Notes: generated from the sequence alone by a model not told the origin. A DNA stretch of 64,000 bases from Amycolatopsis suaedae (GCF_004214935.1 NZ_SFCC01000003.1:372001-436000), one strand, 5' to 3'; counted from the stretch's first letter, positions 16,737 through 25,643 are shown. Numbers and translations are program-made.

Positions 16737-17960
16737 ATGGCGCGAGCCCGGCTCACCGAGGAGCTCTACGCGGAGGTCGACGCCCGCCTCGCCGAGGCGG
16801 ACGCCCGCGTGGCGGCGGCCTACCCCGGTGACCGGGCCGGCCGTCAGCCCGTCCACACGGTGTACGTCCCCGCCGACCGGTACACGGCCGACCTCGTGCC
16901 GCGGTGGGGGCGGCAGGCGTCGGACGTGTTCGCCGAGCACGGCCGCGACCTCGACCCGGACCCGAGTGTCCTCGACCGGGTGCGCGACAAGCTCGCCGCG
17001 GAGCCGATCGAAGACCTGCGGATCGACTTCGAGGACGGCTACGGCAGCCCGGACGACGGGACCGAGGACGCGGACGCCCGTGCGGCGGCGGCCGCGCTCG
17101 CCGAGTCCGTCCGCGCCGGCCAGGCGCCGCCGTTCACCGGAATCCGGTTCAAGGGCTTCGAGCGGGCGACCCGGCGCCGGGGTATCCGCACGCTCGACCT
17201 GTTCCTGGGGACGCTACTGGACGCCGGTCCGCTGCCGGCCGGTTTCGTGGTGACGCTGCCGAAGGTCACCGCCGTCGACCAGGTGGCGGCGGCCGCGCAC
17301 GTGCTCGGTGCGCTGGAAGCCGCTCACGGGCTCGACGATGCGACGTTGCGGTTCGAGGTGCAGGTGGAAACCTCCCAATCCATTGTGGACGCTGACGGGA
17401 CAGTGGCGGTGCCCCGGATCATTCACGCCGGTGCGGGCCGGATCAGCGGCCTGCACTACGGGACCTACGACTACAGCGCCGCGCTGGGGATCGGCGTGCA
17501 GTACCAGAGCATGGATCACCCGGCCGCGGACTTCGCCAAGGAACTGATGCAGGTGTCGGCGGCCGGCACCGGGGTGCGGCTGTCCGACGGCTCCACCAAC
17601 CGCTTGCCGACCGGCGACAGGGAAGCCGTCCGGGCGGCCTGGCGCGAGCACGCCCGGCTGGTCCGGCGGTCCCTGGAGCGGGGCTTCTACCAGGGCTGGG
17701 ACCTGCACCCGCACCAGCTGCCGAGCCGGTACGCCGCCACGTACGCGTTCTTCCGCGAGGGCTTCGCCCACGCGGCCGGCCGCCTGCGTGACTACGTCAC
17801 CAGCGCCGAGACCGGCCTGCTCGACGAGCCGGCCACGGCGCAGGCCATGGCAGGGTTCCTCCTGCGTGGCCTGCACTGCGGTGCCCTCGACGACGCCGAG
17901 GTCGCGGAGGCGACCACCGTCGACCGGCCGGGGCTGGAGCGCTACCTCCACCGTTCCTGA
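16737..17960 (+). CDS. DUF6986 family, HpcH/HpaI aldolase-citrate lyase fold
   Basis: This 407-residue protein resembles the HpcH/HpaI aldolase and citrate-lyase beta group, which cleave or form C-C bonds with a metal-bound enolate. Visible are RIDFEDGYG (likely metal-binding acidic residues), FTGIRFKGFE, FVVTLPKVTAV, FEVQVETSQSIVD, the HAGAGRISGLHYGTYDYSA segment and a C-terminal GWDLHPHQLPSRY. It starts 2 bases after the aceB stop, so it is co-transcribed with malate synthase and probably acts on a glyoxylate-derived or malyl-type compound. The exact reaction is not known to me. Confidence 0.75.
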   Translation: MARARLTEELYAEVDARLAEADARVAAAYPGDRAGRQPVHTVYVPADRYTADLVPRWGRQASDVFAEHGRDLDPDPSVLDRVRDKLAAEPIEDLRIDFEDGYGSPDDGTEDADARAAAAALAESVRAGQAPPFTGIRFKGFERATRRRGIRTLDLFLGTLLDAGPLPAGFVVTLPKVTAVDQVAAAAHVLGALEAAHGLDDATLRFEVQVETSQSIVDADGTVAVPRIIHAGAGRISGLHYGTYDYSAALGIGVQYQSMDHPAADFAKELMQVSAAGTGVRLSDGSTNRLPTGDREAVRAAWREHARLVRRSLERGFYQGWDLHPHQLPSRYAATYAFFREGFAHAAGRLRDYVTSAETGLLDEPATAQAMAGFLLRGLHCGALDDAEVAEATTVDRPGLERYLHRS

Positions 17961-18011
17961 CCCGCTGGCCGGGAACGAATCCCTTGTCACTGCACGAAAT
18001 CCGAGCTTTAT

Positions 18012-18029
18012 GCCGGTGGAATCACCGGC
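18012..18029. terminator. Weak hairpin after the aceB operon
   Basis: GCCGGTG and CACCGGC flank a GAAT loop, giving a 7-bp stem 52 bases after the stop. There is no T tract. Confidence 0.4.
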
Positions 18030-18039
18030 GCGCATGAGA

Positions 18040-18064
18040 CGATTGTATATCGAACATGCAATCG
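18040..18064. promoter_or_regulatory. Interrupted inverted repeat in an AT-rich intergenic region
   Basis: CGATTG and CAATCG are separated by 13 AT-rich bases. The repeat lies in the 237-bp gap between the aldolase-like gene and the serine hydrolase gene, which is noticeably lower in GC than its surroundings. It may be an operator for the downstream gene; the regulator is unknown. Confidence 0.3.
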
Positions 18065-18197
18065 AAACCATCACTCTTTAGTGTTAGTGAAAAAGCTGGC
18101 GCCGTGGGGTAACGTGGCGACTGCGAGCCACTCGCGGACCGGATCGGGTCCGCGTAGAGGTCCCGATCCGCAGCGTCGTACGGGATGATCGATCGGC

Positions 18198-19199
18198 GTG
18201 GGCGTTGTGGACGTGGACACCGTGAGAAGAGCCGTTCGACGGCAACAGCGGCGGGTGACCCCCGGTATCGAGGACATGGTCGGCTACCACAGGCGCCAGG
18301 TAGCCGGGCAGTCCGAGGCCGAGCCGATCGGCCCGCTGCTCCCCGGAACGGGCGCCAGTGGCGTGGTGTTTCACCGCGGAGAACCACTCGCTGGCTGGGG
18401 CGCGATTCATGAACCGGAAATGTGCTACAGCCTCACCAAGAGTGTGCTGTCGCTGGTGGCTGGCCTGGCCTACGACCGGGGTTTGATCGGTGATGTGCAC
18501 GCGCCGGTCGAACTCCCGGTCGTGGGTCGGCGGCACGGTGAGGTGACGTGGCACCACCTGCTCCAGCAGACAAGCGGCTGGGACGGTGTGCTGTGGGGCA
18601 AGCCTTCCTCGGTGGACGGCGCCAACATCGAGGAGGCTGCCCCCGGTTCGGCGTGGTGCTACAACGACGTGCGGGTCAATCTGCTCGCATTGGCGTTGAC
18701 GTTGCTCTGGCGCAGATCGCTGGCCGACGTCGTGAAAGTGGAACTGTTCGATCGCATCGGCGTGTCACGGACGTGGTCGTGGCACGGGTACGACAACTCA
18801 TTCGTGGAGGTGGATGGACGCGATATCGCGGTGGTGTCCGGCGGCGCCCACTGGGGCGGCGGTCTCTGGGCCAGTGCTGCCGACCTTGCCCGTCTCGGTG
18901 TGCTGTTGTGCGAGCGCGGTCGGTGGCATGGCGACCAGATCCTGAGTGATCAGTGGATTCGGATGAGCTGGGCACCAGGATCGGTGAACCCGGACTACGG
19001 CTACCTGTGGTGGCTGAATCGGCGTCGGAACGTATTCCCCGCCGCACCCGCGACCGGAGTCTGCGCCCGGGGAAATCAGAGCCGCCACGTGCTGTGGATA
19101 GATCGTGCGCGGGAACTGGTCATTGTGTCGCATTGGGGAGAACACGTGGAGGCACTTATCGGTGAGATTTCCGCGGCGGTTCCGGTCGTCCGGCGATGA
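18198..19199 (+). CDS. Class C beta-lactamase-related serine hydrolase
   Basis: This 333-residue protein has the penicillin-binding/beta-lactamase fold: S78-L-T-K81 (YSLTKS) matches the catalytic SxxK, and YND in WCYNDVRVN is a variant of the YxN motif. There is no clear signal peptide, so it is probably cytosolic and more likely an esterase or amidase than an antibiotic-resistance enzyme. Codon use is less GC-extreme than in its neighbours, hinting at separate acquisition. Several GTG codons cluster at the start (18198, 18207, 18213), so the first residues are uncertain. The 3' end overlaps the convergent PucR gene by 44 bases. Confidence 0.7.
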   Translation: MGVVDVDTVRRAVRRQQRRVTPGIEDMVGYHRRQVAGQSEAEPIGPLLPGTGASGVVFHRGEPLAGWGAIHEPEMCYSLTKSVLSLVAGLAYDRGLIGDVHAPVELPVVGRRHGEVTWHHLLQQTSGWDGVLWGKPSSVDGANIEEAAPGSAWCYNDVRVNLLALALTLLWRRSLADVVKVELFDRIGVSRTWSWHGYDNSFVEVDGRDIAVVSGGAHWGGGLWASAADLARLGVLLCERGRWHGDQILSDQWIRMSWAPGSVNPDYGYLWWLNRRRNVFPAAPATGVCARGNQSRHVLWIDRARELVIVSHWGEHVEALIGEISAAVPVVRR

Positions 19200-20652
19200 G
19201 TTGCAGCGCCAGGAAGACGTCGACCTGGTTGGTGAAGTCGGTCAGGTCGAGGCCGATCAGCTCGCTGGCCCGGCCGATGCGGTAGCGCAGTGTGTTGACG
19301 TGGATGTGCAGGGCCTTGGCTGCCTGAGTCGGTGAACCCGAGTTGTGTAGGAAGACCCGCAGCGTATGGACGAGGTCGCTCTGCTGGCTGGCGTCGTACT
19401 CGATCAGCCTGCCGAGCATCCGGTGGCCGAGTGCCTCCCTGAGCTGGTCGGTGACACCGGCGAGCAAGAGCCGGTGCACGCCGAGGTCGTCACCCGAGGT
19501 CACCGTGACCGGCTCGCCACGCTGTTCGCCCGCGGCCAGCGCGTGCCCCGCCTCGTCGACCGCGCCCCGCAGGCCCGACGTGCCTGCCGGGCCGCTGAGC
19601 CCGACACCGATCCAGGTCGCACGCAGTCGCGGCGCGAGGGTGTGCAACGCGCGGTCGGCCGACTCGGCCCAGTCGGCGGGCCAGCTGTCCGTGTCCTCGA
19701 CCAGCGCGATCGTGTCGGCGCCTCGGGTGCCGATGGTGGCGTGGTGGCCGCTGAGCAACTCGTCGAGGAGTGCGACGCCCCGTACCGCCGGCGTTCCGGT
19801 CATCCGCAGAAGCACCACCCGTGCCACCGCGTCCGGTGACCAGCCCGCGCGGCCGAGTGCGGGTCCCATGCCGTCGCTCCCCGCGTGGACCAGCAGGTCG
19901 AGCACTGCCTGGTCGGCGGCGCGGGACGCCGTCCGGGCACGCAGGTGTTCGCGTTGGTGGGCGCGGACCAGGTCGACCAGTTCGTCCGTCACGTGCTTGG
20001 TGGCAGGTGCCCAGGTCGTCCGGTCGTCGCCGACGACCACCGCCCACGGCACGTCGGCGTGGTCGTCGACCGGGAGGACGCTGTGCCGCCGCGCGGTCAC
20101 CGCCCGGCAGCCGTTGGCGACGAAGCGCTCGGCCAGTTTCCTGGCGTCGGGCAGCAGCATGCCGCTTCCCGCGACGACCCGCCCGCTCGCGGACAGCACC
20201 CAGCAGGGGGCCGCCAGTTCCTCGGCGGCCTGCGTCAGCAGGACGGGCAGCTCGGTGTCCGCCCGGAGCACCGGCCGCACCTCGGCCAGCGCGAGCACCA
20301 TTCGCTCGGTGACCACCGCGAACGACAGGTCGGCGGGAACCTCCAGTAGGGGAATCCGGTGCCGGGCGCAGGCCTCGACCAGTTCCCCGGGGATCCCGCC
20401 GGTGTCGGCACCCGACGCCGCCAGCGCGGCGGTGCCGCCGCGGGACAGGGCGGCGACGAACGGCTCCGCGTCGCCGGGCGCGTGCCACCACAGCAACCCG
20501 GTCAGCACGAGCTCGCCTGCCGTCAGGTAGCGGCTCGGGTCCGGCAGTTCAGTGCCGTACACCCGGCTCACGCCACGGTCGAGCAGGTCGTCCCCGCTAC
20601 GGACCCGCAGGCGTAGCTCGGGGATCCGGAGTAGGTCCCGCACGGTGGTCAT
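19156..20652 (-). CDS. PucR-family transcriptional regulator
   Basis: This 498-residue regulator has an N-terminal PucR sensory domain (MTTVRDLLRIPEL, ELPDPSRYLTAGELVLTGLLW), a central GGDEF-like spacer and a C-terminal PucR helix-turn-helix (SPTQAAKALHIHVNTLRYRI). PucR of Bacillus controls purine degradation. Here the gene is divergent from the xanthine dehydrogenase operon and is its likely regulator. The ATG at 20652 begins the conserved N-terminus, and an inverted repeat lies 4 bases upstream of it, suggesting autoregulation. Confidence 0.88.
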   Translation of the reverse strand: MTTVRDLLRIPELRLRVRSGDDLLDRGVSRVYGTELPDPSRYLTAGELVLTGLLWWHAPGDAEPFVAALSRGGTAALAASGADTGGIPGELVEACARHRIPLLEVPADLSFAVVTERMVLALAEVRPVLRADTELPVLLTQAAEELAAPCWVLSASGRVVAGSGMLLPDARKLAERFVANGCRAVTARRHSVLPVDDHADVPWAVVVGDDRTTWAPATKHVTDELVDLVRAHQREHLRARTASRAADQAVLDLLVHAGSDGMGPALGRAGWSPDAVARVVLLRMTGTPAVRGVALLDELLSGHHATIGTRGADTIALVEDTDSWPADWAESADRALHTLAPRLRATWIGVGLSGPAGTSGLRGAVDEAGHALAAGEQRGEPVTVTSGDDLGVHRLLLAGVTDQLREALGHRMLGRLIEYDASQQSDLVHTLRVFLHNSGSPTQAAKALHIHVNTLRYRIGRASELIGLDLTDFTNQVDVFLALQLIAGRPEPPRKSHR

Positions 20653-20655
20653 AAC

Positions 20656-20675
20656 GTTTGTAGGAAAGCACAAAC
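20656..20675. promoter_or_regulatory. Inverted repeat next to the pucR-type start, candidate operator
   Basis: GTTTGT and ACAAAC, 8 bases apart, form a perfect 6+6 dyad beginning 4 bases upstream of the regulator ATG, in the divergent promoter region shared with the xanthine dehydrogenase operon. Confidence 0.5.
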
Positions 20676-20708
20676 AGCCTGGCTGTGCCTCATCGGTGTT
20701 TCGTAGTC

Positions 20709-20733
20709 CACCACCGTTGCCGGGTCGGTGGTG
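20709..20733. promoter_or_regulatory. Second inverted repeat in the pucR/xdh divergent region
   Basis: CACCACC and GGTGGTG, 11 bases apart, form a perfect 7+7 dyad 40 bases before the FAD-subunit start. It could be an operator or an mRNA hairpin in the leader. Confidence 0.4.
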
Positions 20734-20772
20734 TCGCTGTTCACTGGAGTATCCGCCGTCAGAGGAGTCACC

Positions 20773-21642
20773 GTGGACTTTCTCCGTCCGACCACGCTGC
20801 CCGAAGCGCTCGCGCTGAGGGCCGGGCGGCCGGACGCGGTCCCGATCGCGGGCGGTACCGACGTGATGGTCGAACTCAACTTCGATCACCGGCGGCCCGG
20901 CGCGCTCCTGGACCTCACCCGGGTCGCCGAACTCGGTGAATGGTCCCGTGACGGCGAGCTGATCCGGCTGGGCGCGACCGTGCCCTACGCCCGGGTCATC
21001 ACCGAGCTGGGTGCCGAGCTGCCCGGCCTGGCGATGGCGTCGCGCACCGTCGGGTCGCCCCAGATCCGCAACCGCGGCACCGTCGGCGGCAACCTGGGCG
21101 CCGCCTCACCGGCGGGTGACACCCATCCGGTGCTTCTTGCCGTGGGAGCGCGGATCGAGCTGGCGTCGCAGCGGGGAGTCCGCACCGTCGGCGCCGGCGA
21201 GTTCTACACGGGCGTCAAACGCAGCGTGCTCGCCGACGACGAGCTGATCACGGCCGTCCTCCTGCCCGCGGCCGGTGGGCCGCAGCAGTTCGCCAAAGTG
21301 GGTACCCGCAACGCGATGGTCATCGCGGTCTGCTCCTTCGCGCTGGCGATCCGTCCCGGGCGCCGCGAGGTGGGCGCCGCGGTCGGCTCCGCCGCGCCGA
21401 CACCGCGGCGCACGCCGGGCGCCGAGGAGTTCCTCCGCGCCGAGCTGCCGTGGGACCGGCCCGGCCCGCTGCCGGACTCGCTCAAACGCCGGTTCGGCGA
21501 GCTGGTCGCGGACGCCACCGAACCCATCGACGACGTCCGTGGCAGCGCCGCCTACCGGCGGCACGCCCTGTCCGTCCTCGCCCGGCGCACCCTCACCTGG
21601 GCCTGGGACGATCACCGCGAAAGGCAACGCTCATGCGTGTGA
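20773..21642 (+). CDS. Xanthine dehydrogenase-type FAD-binding subunit
   Basis: This is the medium FAD subunit of a molybdenum hydroxylase (289 residues), passing electrons from the 2Fe-2S subunit to NAD+. The FAD motifs are PIAGGTDVMVELN near the N-terminus and TVGGNLGAASPAGDTHP at about residues 105-120; the CO dehydrogenase flavoprotein C-terminal domain follows. GTG 20773 is chosen because AGAGGAG lies 6 bases upstream and VDFLRPTTLPEAL is the typical N-terminus. It overlaps the 2Fe-2S gene by 10 bases. Confidence 0.9.
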   Translation: MDFLRPTTLPEALALRAGRPDAVPIAGGTDVMVELNFDHRRPGALLDLTRVAELGEWSRDGELIRLGATVPYARVITELGAELPGLAMASRTVGSPQIRNRGTVGGNLGAASPAGDTHPVLLAVGARIELASQRGVRTVGAGEFYTGVKRSVLADDELITAVLLPAAGGPQQFAKVGTRNAMVIAVCSFALAIRPGRREVGAAVGSAAPTPRRTPGAEEFLRAELPWDRPGPLPDSLKRRFGELVADATEPIDDVRGSAAYRRHALSVLARRTLTWAWDDHRERQRSCV

Positions 21643-22097
21643 ACCTCACCGTCAACGGCGAGCCCCGGCAGGCGGACGACGTCTGGGCGGGCGAGAGCCT
21701 GCTGTACGTGCTGCGCGAGCGGCTCGGCCTGCCCGGCTCGAAGAACGCCTGTGAGCAGGGCGAGTGTGGTTCCTGCAGCGTCTACCTCGACGGCGTGCCG
21801 GTCTGTGCCTGCCTGGTGGCCGCGGGACAGGCCGAGGGCCGCGAGGTACGCACCGTCGAGGGACTCGCCGACGGCGACCGCCTCGACCCGGTGCAGCAGT
21901 CCTTTGTGGACGCCGGCGCCGTGCAGTGCGGCTTCTGCACCCCGGGCCTGGTGGTCGCCGCACACGATCTGCTCGCCCGCAACGGCGCACCCTCCGACGA
22001 GGAGATCCGCGAGGCGCTGGCGGGCAACCTGTGCCGGTGCACCGGCTACGAGACGATCCTCGACGCGGTCCGGCTCGCCGCGACGCGACAGGAGTGA
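21633..22097 (+). CDS. Xanthine dehydrogenase-type 2Fe-2S subunit
   Basis: This 154-residue small subunit carries two 2Fe-2S clusters. The plant-ferredoxin-like N-terminal cluster site is CEQGECGSCSVYLDG followed by a fourth Cys in VCACL. The second domain has CGFCTPG and LCRCTGYE. ATG 21633 gives the canonical MRVNLTVNGEPR start. The gene lies inside a tightly packed operon, overlapping the FAD subunit and ending 1 base before the deaminase gene. Confidence 0.93.
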   Translation: MRVNLTVNGEPRQADDVWAGESLLYVLRERLGLPGSKNACEQGECGSCSVYLDGVPVCACLVAAGQAEGREVRTVEGLADGDRLDPVQQSFVDAGAVQCGFCTPGLVVAAHDLLARNGAPSDEEIREALAGNLCRCTGYETILDAVRLAATRQE

Positions 22098-22098
22098 C

Positions 22099-23445
22099 AT
22101 GTCCACGCTGGTGATCGAGAACGCCGCCGTCTGCACGGTCGACCGGGCGGGTACCGAGTACGCGACCGGGTACGTCGTGGTCACCGACGGCTGGATCACG
22201 CAGGTCGGCGAGGGCGCGGCCCCGGAGGGCGGTCAACGCCTGGACGCGGCCGGATGCCTGGTCACCCCCGGCCTGATCAACACCCACCACCACCTCTACC
22301 AGTGGGCGACCCGTGGTCTGGCGGCCGACTCCACGTTGTTCGAATGGCTCGTCGAGCTGTACCCGGTCTGGGGCAGGCTCGACGCCGGGATCACCCACGC
22401 CGCCGCGACGGCCGGGCTGGCGAAGCTGGCCACCACCGGGTGCACGACGGTCGCCGATCACCACTACGTGTTCCCCGCCGACGCCGGGGATCAGATCGCC
22501 GCACTCGCCGAGGCCCGGCAGCGGGTCGGGGTGCGGCTGCACGTCGTGCGCGGGTCGATGGACCGGGGGGAATCCGACGGCGGGCTGCCGCCGGACAACC
22601 TCGTCGAACGGACCGAGGCCGCACTGCTGGGCACCGAACGGGCCATCGACACACACCACGACCCCGCCCCGGACGCGCTGCTGCGGGTCGCCGCCGGCCC
22701 GTGCTCGCCGTTCACGGTGAGCCGCGAGCTGATGGAGGGTGCGGCGGAACTGGCCCGCCGCAAGGGAGTCCGCCTGCACACCCACCTGGCGGAGACCCTC
22801 GACGAGGAGAAGCAGTGCCTCGAGGAGGAGGGCTGCACCCCGGCCGAGTACGCCGACGAGCTGGGCTGGCTCGGCGCCGACGTCTGGCTGGCGCACACGG
22901 TGCACCTCGCGCCGCAAGCCGTGCGCCGCATGGGCGAGACCGGCACCGGATCCGCGCACTGCCCCACCTCCAACGGTCGGCTGGGCGCCGGGATCGCGCC
23001 GGTGCGCGACCTGCTGGACGCCGGTGTCCCCGTCGGCCTCGGGGTCGACGGCGCCGCGTCCAACGAGGCCGGGGGCCTGGCCGGGGAACTGCACCAGTCG
23101 CTGCTGCAGGCACGCCAGCGTGGCGGGCCACGCGCGCTGACCGTCCGGCAGGCGCTGTGGATGGGAACCATGGGCGGCGCACGCTGCCTCGGCCGGGAGT
23201 CCGAGATCGGGTCGATCGAGCCGGGCAAACTGGCGGACCTGGCGATCTGGCGGATGGACGGCCTCGACCACGCCGGCATTGCCGACCCGGTCGCCGCCCT
23301 CGTGCTGGGCACGCCACCGCCACTGGCGCGCCTGCTGGTCGGCGGGCACACCGTCGTCGACGACGGCAGGCTCACCACCACCGACGAGTCCGCGATCGCC
23401 GCCGGGCTACGGACGGCGAGCAGTCGCCTCCGGGACGACCGATGA
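22099..23445 (+). CDS. Amidohydrolase: 8-oxoguanine/guanine deaminase type
   Basis: This 448-residue metal-dependent deaminase has GLINTHHHLYQW (metal HxH) near residue 60, HTHLAET at about 227, the HTVHL/HCPTSN region and the metal-binding Asp in GLGVDGAASNE. It resembles the 8-oxoguanine deaminase/hydroxydechloroatrazine ethylaminohydrolase branch. Lying between xanthine dehydrogenase subunit genes, it probably feeds purines into the pathway: guanine to xanthine, or 8-oxoguanine to urate. It overlaps the next gene by 4 bases (ATGA). Confidence 0.83.
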   Translation: MSTLVIENAAVCTVDRAGTEYATGYVVVTDGWITQVGEGAAPEGGQRLDAAGCLVTPGLINTHHHLYQWATRGLAADSTLFEWLVELYPVWGRLDAGITHAAATAGLAKLATTGCTTVADHHYVFPADAGDQIAALAEARQRVGVRLHVVRGSMDRGESDGGLPPDNLVERTEAALLGTERAIDTHHDPAPDALLRVAAGPCSPFTVSRELMEGAAELARRKGVRLHTHLAETLDEEKQCLEEEGCTPAEYADELGWLGADVWLAHTVHLAPQAVRRMGETGTGSAHCPTSNGRLGAGIAPVRDLLDAGVPVGLGVDGAASNEAGGLAGELHQSLLQARQRGGPRALTVRQALWMGTMGGARCLGRESEIGSIEPGKLADLAIWRMDGLDHAGIADPVAALVLGTPPPLARLLVGGHTVVDDGRLTTTDESAIAAGLRTASSRLRDDR

Positions 23446-25643
23446 CCGCCTCCACCCAGGTCGGCGTCACCGGCGGGATCGGCAGCAGCGCCCAGCGGCC
23501 GGACGGGGTGAGCAAGGTCCGCGGCGAGTTCGCCTACTCCTCGGACCTGTGGCACGAGGACATGATCTGGGGCGCCACCCTGCGCAGCCCGCATCCGTAC
23601 GCCCGGCTGACCGCGCTCGACATCGGCCCGGCGCTCGCCGTCCCCGGTGTGTACGCGGTGCTCACCGCCGCCGACGTCCCGCACAACCGCTACGGCCTCG
23701 AACACGCCGACCAGCCGGTCCTCGCCGAGGACGTGGTGCGTTACCAAGGCGAACCGGTGGCGCTGGTCGCCGCCGACCACCCGGAGACCGCGCGCAGGGC
23801 ACTCGACGCCATCGCCGTCAGCTACGAGGTGCTCGAACCGGTCGTCGACGCGGAGAGCGCCGTCCGCGGCGACGGCCCCGAACTGCACCCGGGCGGCAAC
23901 GTCGTGCGGCACGTCCCGATCCGCCGCGGCGACCCCGGCGCGACCGCCGAGGTCGTGGTCAGCGGTTCCTACGAGGTCGGCATGCAGGACCAGGCGTTCC
24001 TCGGGCCGGAGTCCGGCCTCGCCGTGCCGGCCGAGGACGGCGGGATCGACCTCTACGTCGCCACCCAGTGGCTGCATGTCGACCAGCAGCAGATCGCCGC
24101 CGCGCTGCGCCTGCCCGCGGACCGGGTCCGGGTGACCCTCGGCGGCGTGGGCGGTGCCTTCGGTGGCAGGGAGGACCTGTCGATGCAGGTCCACGCGTGC
24201 CTGCTGGCACTGCACACCGGCAAGCCGGTGAAGATGGTCTACAACCGGGAGGAGTCCTTCTACGGACACGTCCACCGGCACCCGGCGCGGATGTACTACG
24301 AGCACGGCGCCACCGCCGGCGGGCGCCTGGTCTACGTGCGGGCGCGGCTGTTCCTCGACGGCGGTGCCTACGCGTCGTCGACGAGCGCCGTCGTCGCCAA
24401 CGCCGCGACGCTCGGTGTCGGGCCCTACGACGTGCCCAACGTGACCGTCGACTGCTGGGGTGCCTACACGAACAACCCGCCGTGTGGGGCGATGCGCGGG
24501 TTCGGGGCGGTGCAGGCCGCGTTCGCCTACGAGTCGCAAATGGACGAACTGGCCGCGGCCTGCGGGCTCGGCCCGGTCGAGATCCGGGTCCGCAACGCGA
24601 TGAGCGAGGGCTCGGTCATGCCGACCGGGCAGCGGATCGACTCGGCCGCGCCGGTCGCCGAACTGCTGCGCCGGGTGAGCGCCAAACCGATGCCAGCTCG
24701 CGACGGCGAGTTCGACCTGCGCCGGATGCCGGGCGGGGTCGCCAACACCACCCATGGCGAGGGCGTCGTGCGTGGTGTCGGCTACGGCGTCGGCATCAAG
24801 AACATCTGCTTCTCCGAGGGCTTCGACGACTACTCGACGGCCAGGGTCCGGCTGCAGATCGTCGGCGGCGAGCCCGCGGTGAGCGTGCAGACCGCCGCCT
24901 GTGAGGTCGGCCAGGGCCTGGTCACCGTGCTGCAGCAGATTGCCCGTACCGAGCTGGGCGTGGAGCGGGTGACGGTACTGCCGGTCGACACGAGCATCGG
25001 CAACGCCGGGTCCACGTCGGCTTCGCGGCAGACCTACGTCACCGGCGGGGCGGTGCGCGCAGCCTGCCTCGCCGTGCGCGAGGCGGTGCGGCGCAGGGGA
25101 GACGGGGACCTCGTCGAGCTGCTCGGCGACGACGTCATCGACGAGACCGTGCGGTGGCGGCACCGGCCGACGGAGGCACTCGACCCGGAACGCGGCAGCG
25201 GCAACGCCCACGTCCAGTACGCCTTCGCGGCACATCGGGCGGTGGTGGACGTGGACGTCGAACTGGGGCTGGTGAAGGTCGTCGCGCTGGACTGCGCGCA
25301 GGATGTCGGCCGGGCGATGAACCCCCAGGCCGTGCTCGGACAGATCCACGGCGGGTCGGCGCAGGGGCTCGGGCTCGCCGTGATGGAGGAAATCCAGACG
25401 CGGGACGGCAAGCTGCGCAATCCGTCGTTCACCGACTACCTGATCCCGACCGTGCTCGACATGCCGCCGATGGACGTCGACGTGCTGGAGCTGGCCGATC
25501 CGCACGCGCCCTACGGGCTGCGCGGAGTGGGTGAGCCACCGACGATCTCGTCGACTCCGGCGATCGTCGCGGCGATCCGGCAGGGGACCGGGCTGGCACT
25601 GCGGCGGGTACCCGTCCGGCCGGAGCACATCACCGGGACATGA
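23442..25643 (+). CDS. Xanthine dehydrogenase molybdopterin-binding subunit
   Basis: This large catalytic subunit (733 residues) hydroxylates hypoxanthine or xanthine to urate. The molybdenum-cofactor region shows GGVGGAFGGREDL, the substrate-site Arg in GAMRGFGAVQAAF, QVGQG-like sequence (CEVGQGLVTVLQQIA) and the catalytic Glu motif GVGEPPTISSTPA near the C-terminus. ATG 23442 overlaps the deaminase stop. The 3' end overlaps the convergent TetR gene by 14 bases. A related aldehyde or nicotinate hydroxylase is possible, but the urate-pathway context favours xanthine. Confidence 0.9.
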   Translation: MTASTQVGVTGGIGSSAQRPDGVSKVRGEFAYSSDLWHEDMIWGATLRSPHPYARLTALDIGPALAVPGVYAVLTAADVPHNRYGLEHADQPVLAEDVVRYQGEPVALVAADHPETARRALDAIAVSYEVLEPVVDAESAVRGDGPELHPGGNVVRHVPIRRGDPGATAEVVVSGSYEVGMQDQAFLGPESGLAVPAEDGGIDLYVATQWLHVDQQQIAAALRLPADRVRVTLGGVGGAFGGREDLSMQVHACLLALHTGKPVKMVYNREESFYGHVHRHPARMYYEHGATAGGRLVYVRARLFLDGGAYASSTSAVVANAATLGVGPYDVPNVTVDCWGAYTNNPPCGAMRGFGAVQAAFAYESQMDELAAACGLGPVEIRVRNAMSEGSVMPTGQRIDSAAPVAELLRRVSAKPMPARDGEFDLRRMPGGVANTTHGEGVVRGVGYGVGIKNICFSEGFDDYSTARVRLQIVGGEPAVSVQTAACEVGQGLVTVLQQIARTELGVERVTVLPVDTSIGNAGSTSASRQTYVTGGAVRAACLAVREAVRRRGDGDLVELLGDDVIDETVRWRHRPTEALDPERGSGNAHVQYAFAAHRAVVDVDVELGLVKVVALDCAQDVGRAMNPQAVLGQIHGGSAQGLGLAVMEEIQTRDGKLRNPSFTDYLIPTVLDMPPMDVDVLELADPHAPYGLRGVGEPPTISSTPAIVAAIRQGTGLALRRVPVRPEHITGT

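Noticed and set aside
18198..19199. An antibiotic-resistance beta-lactamase
   Set aside because: No signal peptide, a variant YxN motif and a metabolic context make a resistance role unsupported.
22254..23441. Upstream extension of the molybdopterin-subunit frame into the deaminase gene
   Set aside because: The translation is Arg/Gly-rich shadow sequence; the family N-terminus begins at ATG 23442.
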